Below are positions 9,247 to 19,140 of a stretch of 64,000 bases of DNA, piece after piece; position 1 is the stretch's first letter, and each line of letters opens with the position of its first letter. Source of the DNA: Ralstonia pickettii (lineage in GTDB: Bacteria > Pseudomonadota > Gammaproteobacteria > Burkholderiales > Burkholderiaceae); contig NZ_CP104381.1 of the NCBI RefSeq assembly GCF_030582395.1, positions 2,294,001 through 2,358,000 of the forward strand, written 5' to 3'. Under the pieces are notes generated by a model. That model saw nothing but the letters and a program-made list of their open reading frames with translations, was not told the DNA's origin and made no database searches. Position numbers and translations under genes: made by a program.

Positions 9247-10190
9247 GCCGACGCCACCCACGGTTGGGCCTCCTGCTGTGCCTTGCAATGTTGAGTGCCC
9301 TCGCACGTGCGGCCGGCCCCGACTACCACCTCGTACCGCGCGCGGTTGCGCCGGACGTCTGGGTGCTGGAAGGCGCCAACGCGGATTTTTCTGCGCGCAA
9401 CGGCTGCAACATCATCAACACCGGCTTCATCGATACCGGCGATGGCGTGCTCGTCATCAATACCGGACCTTCGCTGCTGTACGGCGAACAACAGCGCCAG
9501 GCCATCCGCACGGTCACATCGGCGCCGGTGCGCTGGGTGTTCAACCTCAACCAGCACCCCGACTATTTCTTCGGCAACCAGGCCTATGCGGATGTCGGCG
9601 CCCAGGCGCTGCCCGGCACCATTGCCGGTGCGCAACGCGAAGGCGCGGCCTATGCCGACAATCTCTACCGCATTTGCGGCACGTGGATGCACAACACGGT
9701 GTCGACGCCTCCCGGCACGCCGTTGGCGCTTGGCGCACGCACGATGGGGCACCACCATATCGACCTCATCCGCCTCGACGGACATACCGATGACGATCTC
9801 GTGATCGTGGACCGGACCAGCGGTGTGGTCTTCGCCGGCGGCATTGCCTTTCGCGACCGGATTCCCACCACACCGCACGCCAACATTGCGCATTGGCTAG
9901 CCAGCCTGGACGCGTTGCAGAAGATCGTTGCGGACAGCGGTGCGCGCGTGTTGATCCCCAGTCACGGGCCCGCGCTGGGCAACGCAGACGCCATCTCACA
10001 AACACGTCAGTACCTGCAGTGGCTCGATGCCCGCATGCGCCGTGCGGCAACCGAAGGGCGCGACCTGGCCGAGGTGCTTGCGATGCCGGTAGACGCGCCC
10101 TACGCGCAGTGGGGTGGAATGCCCGCGGAGTACACGCGCAACGTGACCCGTTTCTACCCACGCTACGAGACCGCCGCGCTGGCGCCCTGA
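9243..10190 (+). CDS. Metallo-beta-lactamase-fold protein of the quinoprotein relay system, with altered metal site
   Basis: An exported MBL-fold protein of 315 residues with a signal peptide ending near residue 23 (ARAA). The fold is clear: VLEGANADFSARNGCN and GDGVLVINTG strands, then the metal-motif region, a GHTDDD segment and a terminal IPSHGP. The first metal motif, normally HxHxDH, here reads N103-x-H105-x-D107-Y108, so two ligands are replaced. The bridging Asp of the usual GD motif is Gly in FAGG. Zinc binding as in a standard hydrolase is therefore doubtful. It overlaps the SoxYZ-like gene by four bases and ends one base before the second MBL gene. A scaffold or sulfur-transfer role with the SoxYZ-like carrier is possible. 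Confidence 0.82.
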   Translation: MSRRHPRLGLLLCLAMLSALARAAGPDYHLVPRAVAPDVWVLEGANADFSARNGCNIINTGFIDTGDGVLVINTGPSLLYGEQQRQAIRTVTSAPVRWVFNLNQHPDYFFGNQAYADVGAQALPGTIAGAQREGAAYADNLYRICGTWMHNTVSTPPGTPLALGARTMGHHHIDLIRLDGHTDDDLVIVDRTSGVVFAGGIAFRDRIPTTPHANIAHWLASLDALQKIVADSGARVLIPSHGPALGNADAISQTRQYLQWLDARMRRAATEGRDLAEVLAMPVDAPYAQWGGMPAEYTRNVTRFYPRYETAALAP

Positions 10191-10191
10191 C

Positions 10192-11160
10192 ATGGCGCCA
10201 GACCCCGTGCGGCGACGCTGGATGCGCATCATGCTCGCGACCTTGATCACCCCGGCGCCGACGGTGTCTGCGGCACCCGCACGTGTCACGCTGCTGCGCC
10301 TGCAGAACGGCCTGTACGCCGCGCGCGCTGCCAACGCAGAAGCCTCACGCGCGAATGCCGGAGAAGTCGTGCCCACGCTGGTCCACACTACCGGCAATGG
10401 CGTACTCGTGGTCGACCCTGGCCCGCACGCGCGATGGGGGCACCAACTGATCGCGGCCATCCGGCACATCACGGCGGAGCCCGTTCGCTGGGTCATCAAC
10501 ACGCACGCGCATCCCGAGCATGTGCTGGCCAACGCCGCATTCGCACAACTGCAGCCGCGCCCGGCCTTCCTGGCGTCCGCCTCGACCACCGATCTGATGC
10601 GCCAGCGTTGCCAAACGTGTCTTGCACGCCTGACCGCCATGCTGGGCGCGCGCGTCATGCATGAAACGCAGATCGTGTATCCGGAACCGGCACTGCGCGA
10701 CGGTGATTGGCTGCACACCGGCAAGACGGCGTGGCAGGTGCACGTCTACACAGCAGCACACAGCGCATCGGACACGGTGCTGTACGCGCCGCAGCGCGGG
10801 GTGCTGTGCACAGGTGGGCTGGCATATCGGCAGCGCGTCCCCGACCTGCAGGACGGCTCTCTGGTTGGGTGGCAACGCGCGCTGCATGCGCTGGAGCAAT
10901 TGCCCGCCCACATCGTCGTTGGAACCGCCATCGGCACGCCGGCTCAGATGCTGCAACCGACCCTGGCCTATCTCGTCATGCTCGCAAGCACTATCACGCG
11001 CGCCATGGAAACCGGCGGCGATGCGGCCCGCGCGCTCGACTACGTTCCGGGCGACGCCTATCGCGACTGGCGCAACTTCCACCCCCGCCATGCACTGAAC
11101 GTCGCGCGTGCATGGCGCGAGCTGGAAGATCGCTGGATGCAAAGCGCGCCGAGCGCCTGA
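10192..11160 (+). CDS. Second metallo-beta-lactamase-fold protein of the quinoprotein relay system
   Basis: A 322-residue paralogue of the preceding gene, beginning one base after its stop. The N-terminus (MAPDPVRRRWMRIMLATLIT) ends in a probable signal peptide cut near residue 28. The first metal motif is better kept here: H105-x-H107-x-E109-H110, with Glu for the usual Asp. The later histidine (AAHSASD) is present, but the bridging Asp is again Gly (CTGG), and the last loop has GTAIGTP where a His is usual. Both paralogues share a GGxAxRxRxP stretch after the lost Asp, so the change is a shared family trait, not random decay. Role unknown; linked to the PQQ dehydrogenase by position. Confidence 0.8.
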   Translation: MAPDPVRRRWMRIMLATLITPAPTVSAAPARVTLLRLQNGLYAARAANAEASRANAGEVVPTLVHTTGNGVLVVDPGPHARWGHQLIAAIRHITAEPVRWVINTHAHPEHVLANAAFAQLQPRPAFLASASTTDLMRQRCQTCLARLTAMLGARVMHETQIVYPEPALRDGDWLHTGKTAWQVHVYTAAHSASDTVLYAPQRGVLCTGGLAYRQRVPDLQDGSLVGWQRALHALEQLPAHIVVGTAIGTPAQMLQPTLAYLVMLASTITRAMETGGDAARALDYVPGDAYRDWRNFHPRHALNVARAWRELEDRWMQSAPSA

Positions 11161-11205
11161 TCGCCCGATCACGGCTGGTCCACTGCTGAACAGACAGTGA
11201 ACAGG

Positions 11206-11295
11206 TGTTGCGCTGACTGTCCCGCCACGCCACATCGCCCGCATCCGCGCGCGTGTCGCAAACGTTAATCAACGGCATGCAACGCCTTGCAACAC
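11206..11295. promoter_or_regulatory. TGTTGC/GCAACA half-sites upstream of the porin
   Basis: A TGTTGC half-site lies at 11206-11211. GCAACG (11279-11284) and GCAACA (11289-11294) lie closer to the promoter. They match the half-sites of the other dyads in this locus but are less well paired, so assignment to the same activator is tentative. Confidence 0.4.
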
Positions 11296-11308
11296 CAGAC
11301 GAACGCCG

Positions 11309-11323
11309 TGGTACGCATATTGC
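11309..11323 (+). promoter_or_regulatory. Sigma-54 (-24/-12) promoter of the porin
   Basis: TGGTAC-N5-TTGC on the plus strand, a one-base departure from the consensus with exact spacing. It lies 107 bases upstream of the porin start codon. Confidence 0.68.
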
Positions 11324-11429
11324 GAAGTCCCGCCGGCGCTGAGCGCGCGCCCCGCGTTCTTGGCGCCCACACCGCATGCGTTCGAGCCAATTCAATGGAC
11401 GCATCAGACAACGACAATAGGGAGACAAC

Positions 11430-12560
11430 ATGCAGAACTCACGCCTTCGACCCGGCGTCCTGACCGCCATCGCAACCGCCCTCGGCTGCGCAGCGGGTGG
11501 CGCCGTTGCGCAATCGTCGGTCACGATCTACGGCACCGTCGATGCCGGACTCCAGTACCAAAACCGCAGCGCGGCAGGCGGCAGCATCACCGAAATGCAT
11601 TCGGGCGGTATCAGCCCAAGCATCTGGGGCCTCAAGGGGTCGGAAGACCTGGGCAGCGGGCTGAAGGCCAACTTCAACCTCGAAGGGCATTTCAGCAGCG
11701 ACACCGGCACGCTCACCACCGGCCCAGGCTTCAGCTCAGAGCTGTTCCGCCGGCAAGCCAACGTCGGCCTGAGCGGCAACTGGGGCGCGATCACGCTGGG
11801 GCGCCAATACAGCCCAGCCCTCATCGGCACGATCGGCACGGAAGCGCGCGGCTTCAAGGAGCAGTTCTCGAACCTGTACGGCTGGGCCTACAACCAGCTC
11901 CCCGCACCGGGCAACGCGATGGGCGCAGGCACCAACCCCGGCAACGACGTGGGCGTGTTCATCGGCAACGCACTGCAGTACTCCAACAACTTCGGCCCCG
12001 TGTGGCTGGGCGTTGCCTATTCATTCGGAGAGACCGCCGGCAGCTTCAAGCGCGGCAATGAGCTGTCGCTGGGGGCCACATACACGGGCCCGGTCACCGT
12101 CGGTCTCGGCTATCAATCGACGGCGGACAGCGGCACGGGCGAGATCCTCAGCCGCTTGTGGAGCGCAGGTGTCGCCATGCCATTCGATGCCTTCACGGGC
12201 CGGGTCAACTACATCGGCGTCACCAACAATTCGCCGACCGGGCAACGTGTGTCGGACGTCAAATCGATCGGCGTCGGGCTCGACTACAAGTGGGGCCCTG
12301 CCAATACCGCCACCCTGGCCGGCTACTACAGCAAGTACGAAAGCAGCGCGCACGACAGCTCCACCAAATCGATCGTGCTGAGCAACGACTACGCGTTCTC
12401 CAAGCGCACCACGCTGTACGCGCAACTCGTGTACGTCAATGCGGGCGCAGTGGGCACGGCGGATCCGCTGGAAAGTCTCAAGACGTCGATCGTAGCGGGC
12501 GGCACTGCGCCGGGCGCGAAGACCGTGCTGGCAGGTGTGGGGCTGAAGCATTCGTTCTGA
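11430..12560 (+). CDS. Gram-negative general porin (OmpC-like, Burkholderiales type)
   Basis: A trimeric outer-membrane diffusion channel of 376 residues. It has a signal peptide (about residues 1-24, cut after AVAQ) and starts the barrel with SSVTIYGTVDAGLQY, the hallmark of Burkholderiales porins. The PEFG-like stretch after it (GLKGSEDLGSGLKANFNLE), the NVGLSGNWGAITLGRQY strand and the final GVGLKHSF ending in Phe are all family features. AGGGAGA precedes the ATG. A sigma-54 element upstream and an intrinsic terminator downstream make it a single-gene unit. Its placement suggests that it lets the alcohol substrate or a related compound into the periplasm for the PQQ dehydrogenase. Confidence 0.93.
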   Translation: MQNSRLRPGVLTAIATALGCAAGGAVAQSSVTIYGTVDAGLQYQNRSAAGGSITEMHSGGISPSIWGLKGSEDLGSGLKANFNLEGHFSSDTGTLTTGPGFSSELFRRQANVGLSGNWGAITLGRQYSPALIGTIGTEARGFKEQFSNLYGWAYNQLPAPGNAMGAGTNPGNDVGVFIGNALQYSNNFGPVWLGVAYSFGETAGSFKRGNELSLGATYTGPVTVGLGYQSTADSGTGEILSRLWSAGVAMPFDAFTGRVNYIGVTNNSPTGQRVSDVKSIGVGLDYKWGPANTATLAGYYSKYESSAHDSSTKSIVLSNDYAFSKRTTLYAQLVYVNAGAVGTADPLESLKTSIVAGGTAPGAKTVLAGVGLKHSF

Positions 12561-12580
12561 GCGGCACCCAAGCAGGAAGA

Positions 12581-12612
12581 AAAACCCTTGGCCAACACCA
12601 AGGGTTTTTTTT
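12581..12612 (+). terminator. Intrinsic terminator of the porin gene
   Basis: A perfect ten-base-pair stem (AAACCCTTGG with CCAAGGGTTT), a six-base loop and a run of eight T. It starts 22 bases after the stop codon. Confidence 0.92.
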
Positions 12613-12745
12613 GGGCCTCGGGATATGAAGGAGGAATCCTGACGCAGCGCATGGTCTGGACAGGCGATCCGCGCTACGCTGAAATATTCTCAACGTCACG
12701 ATTCCTGCCTGCCGCACCCACGCGGCGGCACTCATTGGAGGTGCC

Positions 12746-13696
12746 TTGATTCGCGTCCTGCCTGCCTTTGTCCTGGGCACGCTCAGCTCAATCCTGCTGG
12801 CCTTGAACACCTTGTTCTGGAGTGTGCCGCTGTTCACGCTGTCGGCGGTCAAGCTGCTGGTGCCCGCGGCGGCCGTCCGCCGCCCGATCGACCTGATGCT
12901 CAATTGGGTCGCCACGCGCTGGATCGCTTGCAACAACGCCTGGATCGGCGTGCTGCAACGCGAGCCGTGGAGCGTGGAAGGCGCTGACAACCTGCGCTAC
13001 GCGGGCTGGTATCTGGTCAATTGCAACCACCGGTCGTGGGTGGACATCTTCGTGCTGCAGCGCGTGTTGAACCGGCGCATCCCGCTGCTCAAGTTCTTCC
13101 TCAAGCAGCAGCTGATCTACGTGCCGGTCATCGGCTTGGCATGGTGGGCGCTGGATTTTCCGTTCATGCGGCGGCACTCCAAGGCGGCGCTCCGCAAGCA
13201 CCCCGAGCTGCGCAATCAAGACCGCGAAACCACGCGTCGTGCCTGCGCCAAGTTCGCCCACGTGCCCACCAGCGTCATGAACTTCGCCGAAGGCACGCGG
13301 TACACCCCTGCGAAGCACCAGGCGCAATCGTCGCCTTATCGGCATCTGCTCAAGCCGAAGGCCGGCGCGCTGGCCCTGACGCTCAACGCCATGGGTGGCC
13401 GGTTCCAGTCGCTGCTCGATATCAGCATCGCCTACCCCGACGGCACGCCGAGCTTCTGGCAACTGGCCTGCGGCCAAGCCGGCCGCGTGATGGTGCATAT
13501 TCGCGAGCTGCCGATTCCGCCCGATTTCTGCACGCACGACTACAGCACCGACGCCGCCTTCCGCAGCGATTTCCACCGCTGGCTTGCCCAACTGTGGGAG
13601 GAGAAAGATCAGCAGATTGAGAACATGCTCGCGCGGGCAGGCCAGCGGCGCAGCGTGACCACCGGTGCCGGCATTCTTTCGCCAGACGAAATCTAA
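12746..13696 (+). CDS. PlsC-type lysophospholipid acyltransferase (YihG-like)
   Basis: A membrane-bound acyltransferase of 316 residues that esterifies a lysophospholipid, probably at the inner-membrane face. The start is a TTG at 12746, chosen because GGAGG lies six bases upstream; no ATG nearby fits. A hydrophobic N-terminus (residues 1-35) is followed by the catalytic HX4D motif (His95 to Asp100) and the EGTR block at 182-185. Length and the NHRSWVD form place it with the E. coli YihG group rather than with PlsC itself. It has no operon partner and is bounded by terminators on both sides. Confidence 0.88.
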   Translation: MIRVLPAFVLGTLSSILLALNTLFWSVPLFTLSAVKLLVPAAAVRRPIDLMLNWVATRWIACNNAWIGVLQREPWSVEGADNLRYAGWYLVNCNHRSWVDIFVLQRVLNRRIPLLKFFLKQQLIYVPVIGLAWWALDFPFMRRHSKAALRKHPELRNQDRETTRRACAKFAHVPTSVMNFAEGTRYTPAKHQAQSSPYRHLLKPKAGALALTLNAMGGRFQSLLDISIAYPDGTPSFWQLACGQAGRVMVHIRELPIPPDFCTHDYSTDAAFRSDFHRWLAQLWEEKDQQIENMLARAGQRRSVTTGAGILSPDEI

Positions 13697-13706
13697 GCGC
13701 CAAACA

Positions 13707-13740
13707 AAAAGCCCCTTGGTCGTAAAACCAAGGGGCTTTT
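13707..13740. terminator. Bidirectional terminator between the acyltransferase and tRNA-Ser
   Basis: A long perfect stem (AAAGCCCCTTGGT with ACCAAGGGGCTTT) with a short CGTAAA loop, flanked by A-rich and T-rich sides. It can stop the plus-strand acyltransferase and the minus-strand tRNA-Ser transcript. Confidence 0.9.
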
Positions 13741-13747
13741 GCTACTG

Positions 13748-13838
<91 letters not shown>

Positions 13839-13917
13839 GGTAACTGGGTCGCTGAATCGCGAAACCGCGACTATAACAGAATTTTGCGGCCCGAATCAAG
13901 AGGGTCCGCACAACTCA

Positions 13918-15291
<1,374 letters not shown>

Positions 15292-15313
15292 TTATCGTAC
15301 CGGCCCGTGGGGC

Positions 15314-16663
15314 TTATTTGTTGCGGGAGGATTTGTCGTGCTGGGCATGCCACTGCGCATCCAGCTCGCGCAGGTGCCGCAGTTTCTCGCCGATCTTGCC
15401 TTCCAGGCCGCGCGGCGTCGGCACATACCAGTTCTGCGGCTGCAAATCGTCGGGAAAGTAGGTTTCGCCGGCGGCGTAGGCCTCCGGCTCGTCATGCGCG
15501 TAGCGGTAGGCATGGCCGTAGCCGAGTTCTTTCATCAGCTTGGTCGGCGCATTGCGCAGGTGCACGGGCACGTTGCGCGACTTGTCCTGGCTGACGAAAG
15601 CCCGCGCCGCGTTGTAGGCGTTGTAGCCGGCGTTCGACTTGGGCGCGATGGCCAGGTAGATCACCGCCTGGGCCAGCGCCAGTTCCCCTTCCGGCGAGCC
15701 CAGGCGTTCGTAGGTTTCCGCTGCGTCGAGCGTGATGCGCCCGGCGCGCGGGTCGGCCAGGCCAATGTCTTCCCAGGCCATGCGCACGATACGGCGCGCG
15801 AGGTAGCGCGGGTCGGCTCCGCCATCGAGCATGCGGCAGAACCAGTACAGCGCACCGTCCGGATCGGAGCCGCGTACGGACTTGTGCAGCGCGCTGATCT
15901 GGTCGTAGAAGGCGTCGCCGCCCTTGTCGAAGCGTCGCAGATTTTCTGACAGCGCGGAGGCCAGCAGCGCCTCGTCGATCACCGGAACAGTATCGCCCTC
16001 GGCCTGCGAACGCGCAGCGCGGGTGACGATTTCCACGTTGTTGAGCAGCTTGCGGCCATCGCCGTCGGCCGACGCGACGATGGCGTCGAGCGCGGCGGGC
16101 GTCCACTCCAGCCCGCCCAGCTCTTGGCGAGCACGTTCGGCAAGCTGCTTCAGCTCGTCGTCCGACAGGCTCTTGAGCACGTACACCGCAGCACGCGAGA
16201 GCAATGCGCCGTTCACCTCGAACGAGGGGTTTTCCGTCGTCGCGCCGATAAAGGTGAACAGCCCGCTTTCCACGTGCGGCAGGAAAGCGTCCTGCTGGCT
16301 TTTGTTGAAGCGATGGACCTCGTCGACGAAGACAAGCGTGCGTCGGCCATTGGCGCGAAACTGCTCCGCACGCTCCACGGCCTCACGGATGTCCTTGACG
16401 CCAGACAGCACGGCGGAAAGTGCGATGAATTCCGCGTCGAATGCGTTGGCCATCAGCCGCGCCAGCGTGGTCTTCCCAACGCCGGGCGGGCCCCAGAGGA
16501 TCATCGAATGCGGCTCGCCAGAGGCAAAAGCCACGCGCAGCGGCTTGCCCGGCCCCAGCAGATGCTGCTGGCCGATCACATCGTCGGCGGAATGGGGGCG
16601 GAGGCGCTCGGCCAGCGGCATGTGGGCGGGCGCATCCGGGAAGAGAGATGCGGAAGCGTTCAT
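15314..16663 (-). CDS. rarA: Replication-associated recombination protein A (AAA+ ATPase)
   Basis: AAA+ ATPase of 449 residues (also called MgsA) of the clamp-loader superfamily, acting at stalled replication forks. ATG 16663 (MNASASLFPDAP) gives the family's usual length; the frame is open for 56 further codons that lack family similarity. Walker A is GPPGVGKTT (from residue 58), Walker B is VFVDEVHRFNKSQQD, and the sensor segment GATTENPSFEVN is present. The C-terminal part has the tetramerisation domain block (NAGYNAYNAARAFV). In related genomes it follows lolA directly; here a 4-kb module stands between them. Confidence 0.95.
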   Translation of the reverse strand: MNASASLFPDAPAHMPLAERLRPHSADDVIGQQHLLGPGKPLRVAFASGEPHSMILWGPPGVGKTTLARLMANAFDAEFIALSAVLSGVKDIREAVERAEQFRANGRRTLVFVDEVHRFNKSQQDAFLPHVESGLFTFIGATTENPSFEVNGALLSRAAVYVLKSLSDDELKQLAERARQELGGLEWTPAALDAIVASADGDGRKLLNNVEIVTRAARSQAEGDTVPVIDEALLASALSENLRRFDKGGDAFYDQISALHKSVRGSDPDGALYWFCRMLDGGADPRYLARRIVRMAWEDIGLADPRAGRITLDAAETYERLGSPEGELALAQAVIYLAIAPKSNAGYNAYNAARAFVSQDKSRNVPVHLRNAPTKLMKELGYGHAYRYAHDEPEAYAAGETYFPDDLQPQNWYVPTPRGLEGKIGEKLRHLRELDAQWHAQHDKSSRNK

Positions 16664-16710
16664 GCAGGGATTGTCGCAGAATCCGCCCGCCGGCCGCTTC
16701 CCCGGCAACG

Positions 16711-18015
16711 TCAGGCGGCGCGTGCGTCCAGCGCCGACGCCTCTGCGGCCGTCCTGCTCCGGCCGATCGAAAGCACACAGATCAGCGACAGCGCCGCAAA
16801 ACCGGCATAGAAGATCGCCATTGGCCACCACAGCGGGAAAAAGCGATCAGCCAGCACCGTGGCAAGCAGCGGAGTCAGGCCACCCGCAAAGGCGCCGCAC
16901 ACCTGATACGACAACGAGATCGCCGTGTAGCGGATGCGTGCCGCGAACATGCCGCTGACAAAGCCCGCGATGATCGCGTAATAGCCGGACTCGGCCAGCG
17001 TTGCGATGGCCACCCCTGCAAAGACGGTATGCGCCTCGCCCATGCGGACCAGCGGGAGCATGATGAACGGCACGACCACCGCGAAGGCCGCGAGGATGAC
17101 CAGCATGCGGCGTGTTCCGAAACGGTCGGCCAGCGTGGCCGCACCAAGCTGCACGAAGAACTGCAGCACGGCGACCCAGAACATGCAGTCGAGAATCATC
17201 GCGCGATCAAGCTGCAGGTACTGCGTGGCATACGAAATCATAAAGATGTTGCTGAAGTACACGCCCGCGATGCCGTACACGTTGGCGCCGATGGCGAGCG
17301 CGATCAGCGGCCATGCCTTGAGCGCCTCCGCCAGCGGCTGCTTCGCCACGTCGCCGGACGCCTGCATCGCCTCGAATTCCGGCGATTCGTTGACCGACAT
17401 GCGGATCACAAACCCCACGGCCAGCAACACGGCACTTGCCAGGAACGGCAGGCGCCAGCCCCACGCCATGAAGGCCTCCGGCTCGAGCCGGCTGACGGCG
17501 GAAAACGCGAGCATCGACAGGATCAGGCCACCGGCGCTGCCAAGCTGCGCGAACGAGGCGAAGAACGTGCGCCGCCCTTTCGGCGCGTGTTCGCCGGCCA
17601 GCAACACCGCACCGCCCCACTCGCCGCCCACGGCGATGCCTTGCAGTACGCGCAACGCCACCAGCGCGACCGGCGCAATCCAGCCGGCCTGCGCATAGGT
17701 GGGCAGACAGCCGATCAGCACCGTGGCAATGGCCATGAGGCTGAGCGTTCCCATCAGCGCCCGCTTGCGGCCGAGCTTGTCGCCGATGCGACCGAACAGC
17801 ACGCCGCCGATGGGCCTGGCGAGAAACCCGATGGCAAATGAGCCGAACGAAGCCAGCAGGCCCAGCAAGCGGTTCTCTCCCGGGAAGAACAGCGGCCCGA
17901 AGACAAGTGCAGCCGCCGTGGCGTAGCTGTAGAAGTCGTACCACTCGATCGTGGTGCCGATGAACGATGCCATCGCTGCACGGCGCGGCTGGGCCGTCGA
18001 TTGCGCTGTTTGCAT
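16711..18015 (-). CDS. MFS transporter, metabolite:H+ symporter (MHS/ProP-ShiA) family
   Basis: Inner-membrane proton symporter of 434 residues with twelve predicted helices. ATG 18015 has GGAGA upstream. The opening IGTTIEWYDFYSYATAAAL and GRIGDKLGRKRAL loops are typical of the metabolite:H+ symporter family, whose members import organic acids, betaines or shikimate. It follows the ureohydrolase gene on the same strand by 31 bases, so the two are one operon. The obvious reading is import of the guanidino compound hydrolysed by that enzyme, but the substrate cannot be read from the sequence. Confidence 0.88.
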   Translation of the reverse strand: MQTAQSTAQPRRAAMASFIGTTIEWYDFYSYATAAALVFGPLFFPGENRLLGLLASFGSFAIGFLARPIGGVLFGRIGDKLGRKRALMGTLSLMAIATVLIGCLPTYAQAGWIAPVALVALRVLQGIAVGGEWGGAVLLAGEHAPKGRRTFFASFAQLGSAGGLILSMLAFSAVSRLEPEAFMAWGWRLPFLASAVLLAVGFVIRMSVNESPEFEAMQASGDVAKQPLAEALKAWPLIALAIGANVYGIAGVYFSNIFMISYATQYLQLDRAMILDCMFWVAVLQFFVQLGAATLADRFGTRRMLVILAAFAVVVPFIMLPLVRMGEAHTVFAGVAIATLAESGYYAIIAGFVSGMFAARIRYTAISLSYQVCGAFAGGLTPLLATVLADRFFPLWWPMAIFYAGFAALSLICVLSIGRSRTAAEASALDARAA

Positions 18016-18046
18016 GGGTCTCCTCTCCGTTCTTATAGGTGTCGCG

Positions 18047-19018
18047 TCAGGCGCGGTATTCGACGCCGGGCAGCGCACATAGCATCTCGAACGCCAAGTT
18101 GGCGCCCAGCAGAGCCGTCGTCCCGAACGGGTCATACGGCGGAGACACCTCGACCAGGTCCGCCCCGACGATGTCGAGGCCGCGTGCGCCGCGCACGATC
18201 TCCAGCGCCTGCGGCACGGTCAGGCCGCCAATTTCCGGCGTACCGGTGCCGGGCGCATAAGCGGGGTCGATACCGTCGATGTCAAAGCTGATGTAGACGG
18301 GGCCACCCTGTACGCGAGCGCGCACCTCTTCCATGAGCGGCGTGAGCGAGCGGTGCCAGCATTCCTCGGCGGTCACCACGCGAAAGCCCTGGTCACGGCA
18401 CCAGTCGAAATCCTCGGCCGCGTAGCCGGTGCCGCGCAGGCCGATCTGCACGACGCGGCTGCAATCGAGCAGCCCATCTTCCACAGCGCGGCGAAATGGC
18501 GTGCCGTGCGCGATCTTCTCGCCGAACATGGTGTCGTTGACGTCGGCATGCGCATCCACGTGGATCAGGCCGATGCGGCCGTACTTGGCATGCATCGCAC
18601 GCAAGATGGGCAGCGTGACGGTGTGATCACCGCCCAGGCCGATCGGCCGGCAGCCGTCGGCAATGATCTCCCGGTAAGCCGCCTCAATGCGCGCGATCGA
18701 GTCATGCAGGTTGTATGGGTTGGTCGGCACGTCGCCGATATCGGCCACGCGCAGCGAGTCGAACGGCGCGGCGCGTGTGGCCATGTTGTACGGCCGCAGG
18801 AGAACGGATTCTGCGCGGATCTGCCGCGGCCCGAGCCGCGCCCCGTTGCGGTTGGACGTGCCAAGGTCGAACGGCACGCCGACAAAGCACGCGTCCAACC
18901 CGGCGGCAGACGTGGCGGCAGGCAGCCGCATCATGGTGGTAATGCCGCCAAAGCGCGGCATGGCGTTGCCCGAAGCGGGCTGGAAGAGGTCGGCGCGGTC
19001 GTTCATGGGCAGTCGCAT
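18047..19018 (-). CDS. Ureohydrolase, agmatinase / guanidino-acid hydrolase family
   Basis: Dimanganese hydrolase of 323 residues that removes urea from a guanidino compound. All metal-binding blocks are present: GGDHT, DAHADVND and SFDIDGIDPAYAPGTGTPE. The N-terminal FGGITTMMRLP segment is typical of agmatinase, guanidinobutyrase and guanidinopropionase, which cannot be told apart by eye. ATG 19018 is chosen for its upstream AGGA; ATG 19006 is possible. It is co-directed with an MFS transporter and divergent from a LysR regulator, with a palindromic site between. No arginine decarboxylase lies next to it, so an imported guanidino acid is as likely as agmatine. Confidence 0.88.
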   Translation of the reverse strand: MRLPMNDRADLFQPASGNAMPRFGGITTMMRLPAATSAAGLDACFVGVPFDLGTSNRNGARLGPRQIRAESVLLRPYNMATRAAPFDSLRVADIGDVPTNPYNLHDSIARIEAAYREIIADGCRPIGLGGDHTVTLPILRAMHAKYGRIGLIHVDAHADVNDTMFGEKIAHGTPFRRAVEDGLLDCSRVVQIGLRGTGYAAEDFDWCRDQGFRVVTAEECWHRSLTPLMEEVRARVQGGPVYISFDIDGIDPAYAPGTGTPEIGGLTVPQALEIVRGARGLDIVGADLVEVSPPYDPFGTTALLGANLAFEMLCALPGVEYRA

Positions 19019-19110
19019 GGTCACATCGTCCTGAAACGATGTAAATAGTGTCAATACACTGCATTCTTGCCGATGGATTTCGCACGTAGAATGCGAAATC
19101 TCCAAATCAA

Positions 19111-19136
19111 ACATCGATATAGATCGATGTATCGAT
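19111..19136. promoter_or_regulatory. Palindromic operator between ureohydrolase and LysR gene
   Basis: A perfect inverted repeat, ACATCGAT-ATAG-ATCGATGT, lies at 19111-19130, and a third ATCGAT follows at 19131-19136. The region ends five bases before the LysR start codon. LysR-type regulators usually bind such a site in the divergent promoter region, here probably the regulator's own. Confidence 0.6.
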
Positions 19137-19140
19137 CACC

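Noticed and set aside
16664..16831. An upstream extension of rarA (56 codons), and similar ones for ftsK, hemDX, trxB, nadE and others
   Set aside because: The extra codons lack family similarity and in several cases overlap neighbouring genes or promoter regions; internal starts give the usual lengths.
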